Assembly (NCBI GenBank): GCA_022704725.1
Contig: JAKJFV010000059.1
Location: forward strand, 1 to 8,111
Direction: 5' to 3'
Source: Spirochaetota bacterium
Lineage (GTDB): Bacteria > Spirochaetota > Spirochaetia > Treponematales > Treponemataceae
DNA length: 8,111 nt
The stretch's first letter is position 1. Every line of letters begins with the position of its first letter. Below the pieces are notes generated by a model that worked only from the letters and a program-made list of their open reading frames with translations, was not told the origin of the DNA and did not search any database. Below, one piece after another: positions 5,533-8,111 of the stretch. The position numbers and the translations under genes were made by a program.

Positions 5533-5695
5533 TCTGTATTTCTTCCTTATCTTGATTCACAATGCCTATCGTCGAACAAGCCGAGGAATACCAATAATCA
5601 TCGTAAATGGTTCTATGTGATCTTTCTTATTCCAAAGATTATTTACAGTGATTAATTAAGGTGAAGAAAGGGAGAACCACAGGTACAGTAAGCTC
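5531..5695 (+). repeat. ~165-bp diverged direct repeat, copy 2
   Basis: Counterpart of 3406-3569, same orientation and almost the same length. Directly after its last conserved bases (AAGCTC, 5690-5695) it continues with ACAGATGA, whereas copy 1 has 27 extra bases before the same ACAGATGA (3597-3604). Confidence 0.75.
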
Positions 5696-5759
5696 ACAGA
5701 TGAATTTATCTGTCTATTCTTTACTCCTGAATTCTTATGCTTCTTTGTTTTACCCGAAA

Positions 5760-5774
5760 TCTGCTTCTTCAGCT
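5760..5774 (+). repeat. 15-bp direct repeat TCTGCTTCTTCAGCT, copy 2
   Basis: Exact copy of 5489-5503, ending 21 bp from the stop codon of the minus-strand gene at 5796. Repeat material therefore reaches right up to that coding region. Confidence 0.8.
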
Positions 5775-5795
5775 TTGCTTGAGCTTCTTAGTTTT

Positions 5796-7415
5796 CTACT
5801 TTAAATATCCCTCTTTATAGAGCTCCAATTGAAGTGATACATAATTAATCTTATCTTCAAGGTTAAGGCTGTCTACATCCTGCATTTTCTGAATGATACG
5901 CGCAGATTCCCGTTTCCAGATTACAGCATCGCTTTTTTTATTATCAAGAGAATAACAGATAGATGCATCATAATAGCATCGTGCTGCCATTAGTAAGTTA
6001 TTATCAATAATTGCGATTTCTGCTGCTTCTAAATAATCTTGTGACCCTTGAGCAGCTTTAAAGAAAACATCATTAGGAACCGATTGAGAAGTACCGCCTC
6101 TATTAAGAAGTGCATTATATCGTTGCCCAATCTCATCTTCTTCTGCAGTACCGTTTTTAACTTTTTCCAGGATTCCTTCTGTAAGCTGTACAGCCTTGTC
6201 GAGTAATGCATAACCCTTATTCACCGCTTCTACCGCAGCAAGAACAGAAGCATTTGCCCCCTTTCTGCTTTCCAAAGCACCCATATACGCAATATATGAT
6301 GGATTATCAGCATCAGCACTTAACAGTTCTGTTATCATTTTTTCTGATAATTCTCTGTCGCCCATATTCAAAGCTATAAGAGCAAGTTCCAGCTTTGTTT
6401 TTGTAGAAGGAGTTTCATTTTCAAGAACAGCTTTTTTATCAGCGAGATAAGCAGGATACTGTTCCTGTAAACCATTGAGCTCTTTTTGAATTTCTTCAAT
6501 TTTTGTTTTCGACACTGATACTTCTGCTTTATTTTCCAGCTTCATATCTACACTAACAGGATTAATCTGCGCAAATTCAAAGGTATCCTCATTCCATGAT
6601 GAAAGCATTCCGGATTGATCACCGTCATACAAAACATCATATACTTTCGGCATTAATGTACTTATTGAACCGCCGCCTGATGTCCGGGATTTTCTTTTTG
6701 AAATTGGAAGGAGGTGCGACTGATCAAGCTGAGAATAAGCACCTGTAAGCACGTAATGAAATGATTCTTTTACTGTGTATATTTTCTGCATTACTTTTTT
6801 CGTCAGCGGCACACGGATAAATACTTTTTTACCGGTGGTTGAATATACAACTTCGAGTTTATCAATCTCTTCACCTTTGGAATTATATACCCATCCCTCA
6901 TTTCCAAAAGCTGCTATTGCATAATCCCATGGATGTTCAGGATTGAAACGTATATTTTCACCCTGTTCAAAAAGCGTATTCAATGATCCCCCGGCTGCAT
7001 TATCAGTATCGATGTATATAAAAATGGTTCTATTTAGAACAGGTTTTTCTTCATCTTTAAAACCTGTTCTAAACTCAAGATCCATCTGCCAGTATTCCGG
7101 TACTCCCATACATGGGGCATGGTAGACGGGTTCATGAACAGTGTAAAGTACCAAATCTAAATTTCCTTCTGAGTAAAAAGAATTCGCCGGATACACCGCC
7201 GTGCCGGAACCATAGTCATCATGAAGAGGATCAAAAACGGCAGCAGCTGTTTTCCCGCCGGTATACGGTTCGTAAACCTTCAACTTAAGAACAGAATTGA
7301 GCTTTTGCTGTAAGTAGTCTCCGTACTGAAAACTGTGAATTATTCCTATTGGGAAAATAATAAAAACAGCTAATGATACTGAAATAAAAAATATTCTTTG
7401 AATAATCTTTTTCAT
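5796..7415 (-). CDS. Membrane-anchored protein: glucodextranase-C/DOMON-like domain plus helical C-terminal half
   Basis: 539 residues. A basic start and one hydrophobic segment (MKKIIQR, then about 7-28) give a signal anchor with the rest outside the cytoplasm. Residues about 47-285 resemble the glucodextranase C-terminal module (DOMON-like beta sandwich): DDYGSGTAVYPANS (66-79), DLVLYTV (87-93), IFIYIDTDNA (131-140), HPWDYAIAAFGNEGW (161-175), the GGGS stretch (247-250) and VYDVLYDGDQ (258-267) before MLSSWNED. Then comes a probable coiled coil (about 300-335) and an alpha-helical, TPR-like region (about 337-539). There is no glycosidase domain and no CxxCH haem motif; cysteines are only 102, 480 and 487. 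Its ATG touches the stop codon of the upstream ferredoxin gene, so the two are translationally coupled. DOMON-like folds bind sugars or haem; with this partner I favour an envelope redox or sensing role, but the function is unknown. The domain call is from memory of the family pattern. Confidence 0.85.
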   Translation of the reverse strand: MKKIIQRIFFISVSLAVFIIFPIGIIHSFQYGDYLQQKLNSVLKLKVYEPYTGGKTAAAVFDPLHDDYGSGTAVYPANSFYSEGNLDLVLYTVHEPVYHAPCMGVPEYWQMDLEFRTGFKDEEKPVLNRTIFIYIDTDNAAGGSLNTLFEQGENIRFNPEHPWDYAIAAFGNEGWVYNSKGEEIDKLEVVYSTTGKKVFIRVPLTKKVMQKIYTVKESFHYVLTGAYSQLDQSHLLPISKRKSRTSGGGSISTLMPKVYDVLYDGDQSGMLSSWNEDTFEFAQINPVSVDMKLENKAEVSVSKTKIEEIQKELNGLQEQYPAYLADKKAVLENETPSTKTKLELALIALNMGDRELSEKMITELLSADADNPSYIAYMGALESRKGANASVLAAVEAVNKGYALLDKAVQLTEGILEKVKNGTAEEDEIGQRYNALLNRGGTSQSVPNDVFFKAAQGSQDYLEAAEIAIIDNNLLMAARCYYDASICYSLDNKKSDAVIWKRESARIIQKMQDVDSLNLEDKINYVSLQLELYKEGYLK

Positions 7416-8111
7416 TTAGTTGCCTCCAAGCTGCAGCGCACTTAATAAACCCGATATAAGTCTTCGTATTCCATCAGTCGAAAGCGAGCTTGAAATAATA
7501 ACACCAAAAGTGAATGCACTGAACATAAATACATATTTCGGATTTAAAAGTTCTATAAAAAACTTTACAATTTTATTATCAGGGTTTTGAGTATCAACTC
7601 CGCATTTTTTTTCCAAAATTTTGGAAAAACTGAATTTCATTGATATTGCTTTTTGAGGACAAACATCCATGCATGCACCGCATTTAGCACATGTTAATTC
7701 CGGCTTCCCTTTTTTTCCTGTTATAGTATCAGTATCAATTGCACTAAAGGGACATACAGCGGCGCACTTCATACATGAAATACATTTATCAGTATCTATA
7801 ACAACACGGTATATACTCACAGGATTGAGAAGGGACTGCATAGCACCGAAGGGGCAAAGCATGCTGCACTGAGTTCTTTTTTTTGTAAGTATCGGGAGAA
7901 TCACTATGAATATCAGGAAAACCGACATAAAGGTGAACGTTGCAATAAGACTTGGAATATCTACAATGGGCGAGAACTCAGTTACCAATTTGAAAGGACA
8001 AAACCATTCACACCAAATTGAAGCCATAAATGCTACTCCCATCAATACAAGAAATGATAAAAATGCAAAATGAAAATAACGGATTTCTTTACTCTTTGGA
8101 AGAAGTTTTAT
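7416..8111 (-). CDS. NapH-like membrane protein with two [4Fe-4S] clusters; 5' end outside window
   Basis: The frame is open to the right edge: 22 codons precede the TTG at 8045 and encode a basic stretch and the start of a helix, so the gene begins outside the window and 231 residues are visible. In that numbering: a membrane helix at about 13-33 runs into CEWFCPFK (Cys34, Cys38); a second helix at about 55-75; CSMLCPFGA (Cys82, Cys86); two ferredoxin motifs, CISCMKCAAVCP (110-121) and CAKCGACMDVCP (141-152); and a last hydrophobic segment near 193-209. The paired CxxxCP motifs next to helices plus a 2x[4Fe-4S] domain are typical of the NapH/YccM/NosR-type polyferredoxin membrane proteins that pass electrons between the quinone pool or cytoplasm and periplasmic enzymes. 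It is followed without a gap by the DOMON-like protein, its most likely partner. No reductase or cytochrome is visible here. Confidence 0.9.
   Translation of the reverse strand: MKLLPKSKEIRYFHFAFLSFLVLMGVAFMASIWCEWFCPFKLVTEFSPIVDIPSLIATFTFMSVFLIFIVILPILTKKRTQCSMLCPFGAMQSLLNPVSIYRVVIDTDKCISCMKCAAVCPFSAIDTDTITGKKGKPELTCAKCGACMDVCPQKAISMKFSFSKILEKKCGVDTQNPDNKIVKFFIELLNPKYVFMFSAFTFGVIISSSLSTDGIRRLISGLLSALQLGGN
7423..7427 (-). promoter_or_regulatory. Strong ribosome binding site GGAGG inside the upstream gene
   Basis: On the minus strand GGAGG lies seven bases before the ATG at 7415, within the last codons of the ferredoxin gene. TAA and ATG are directly adjacent (TAAATG), which indicates coupled translation and confirms the start. 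Confidence 0.85.

Larger units (their letters stand above)
5183..5795. other. Repeat- and hairpin-rich convergent intergenic region
   Basis: This stretch separates the 3' ends of two convergent genes and holds no convincing gene. From left to right: CTC-TTC-GAG tri-loop hairpin (5214-5222, in a 13-bp inverted match to 3563-3575), 19-bp repeat (5264-5282), TTGCTTCGCAA (5289-5299), inverted composite hairpin element (5306-5405), a unit like CTCACGCTAAGGCGCTAAG (about 5432-5450) leading into a 7-bp hairpin (5448-5464), TTGCGAAGCAA (5522-5532), the second 165-bp repeat (5531-5695), and ACAGATGAATTTATCTGT (5696-5713), which could fold with one G-U pair. No hairpin is followed by a proper T-run, so I could not name an intrinsic terminator for either gene. 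Confidence 0.8.

Noticed and set aside
5321..5620. 99-codon plus-strand open frame
   Set aside because: It is made of hairpin and repeat modules (composite element, CACGCTAAGG unit, TTGCGAAGCAA), has no ribosome binding site, and reads through palindromes. It is a typical repeat-derived false gene. The frames at 5259-5450, 5172-5405 and 3361-3546 were dropped for the same reason.
5796..7415. Multihaem cytochrome or polysaccharide hydrolase
   Set aside because: There is no CxxCH motif and no catalytic glycosidase domain; only the non-catalytic glucodextranase-C/DOMON-like region is recognisable.
7416..8045. Treating the ferredoxin as a complete 209-residue protein starting at TTG 8045
   Set aside because: The frame stays open for 22 more codons to the window edge and those codons continue the membrane helix that leads into CEWFCPFK, so the true start is outside the window.

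Overview
The window holds parts of two minus-strand operons, a single plus-strand regulatory gene between them, and two long gene-free stretches (about 825 and 613 bases) full of short repeats and hairpins. The organism is bacterial, with moderate to low GC. The gene styles (a clostridial/treponemal type of heterodimeric exporter, a PP2C/SpoIIE phosphatase with a CBS-like front end, NapH-type ferredoxin) and the repeat-rich intergenic DNA make me lean to a spirochaete (Treponema-like) or a Firmicute. This is an impression, not a placement.

Layout. 1-3103 (minus): two ABC half-transporter genes, read from 3103 towards 1. The first gene is complete and carries a degenerate ATPase site. The second is cut by the window edge before its ATPase domain. 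Together they look like a TM287/TM288-type (BmrC/BmrD, LmrC/LmrD) heterodimeric multidrug or lipid exporter. A good sigma-70 type promoter ends only seven bases before the first ATG and there is no Shine-Dalgarno sequence, so this operon may be read as leaderless mRNA. 3104-3928: divergent intergenic region with repeats, and a second good promoter for the plus-strand gene. 3929-5182 (plus): a soluble PP2C/SpoIIE-type serine/threonine phosphatase with a CBS-like N-terminal half and all catalytic motifs present, probably an RsbU-like input to a partner-switching pathway whose partners are not here. 5183-5795: convergent intergenic region, again packed with hairpins. 5796-8111 (minus): a two-gene operon of a NapH-like membrane 2x[4Fe-4S] protein (cut by the right window edge) followed immediately by a membrane-anchored protein with a glucodextranase-C/DOMON-like domain and a helical C-terminal half. 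I read this pair as a possible membrane redox or envelope module of unknown job.

The most interesting non-coding signal is in the two intergenic regions. They share (a) a ~96-100 bp composite element in inverted orientation on either side of the phosphatase gene, made of a 30-bp core (27/30 identical) followed by two hairpins whose stems differ in sequence yet still pair; (b) a ~165-bp diverged direct repeat, which in the left copy has a 27-nt extra piece that creates a 12-bp inverted repeat; and (c) many tiny GAA/TTC tri-loop hairpins, three of them TTGCGAAGCAA, set inside a background of CACAGAT/CGCAGAT-type repeats.
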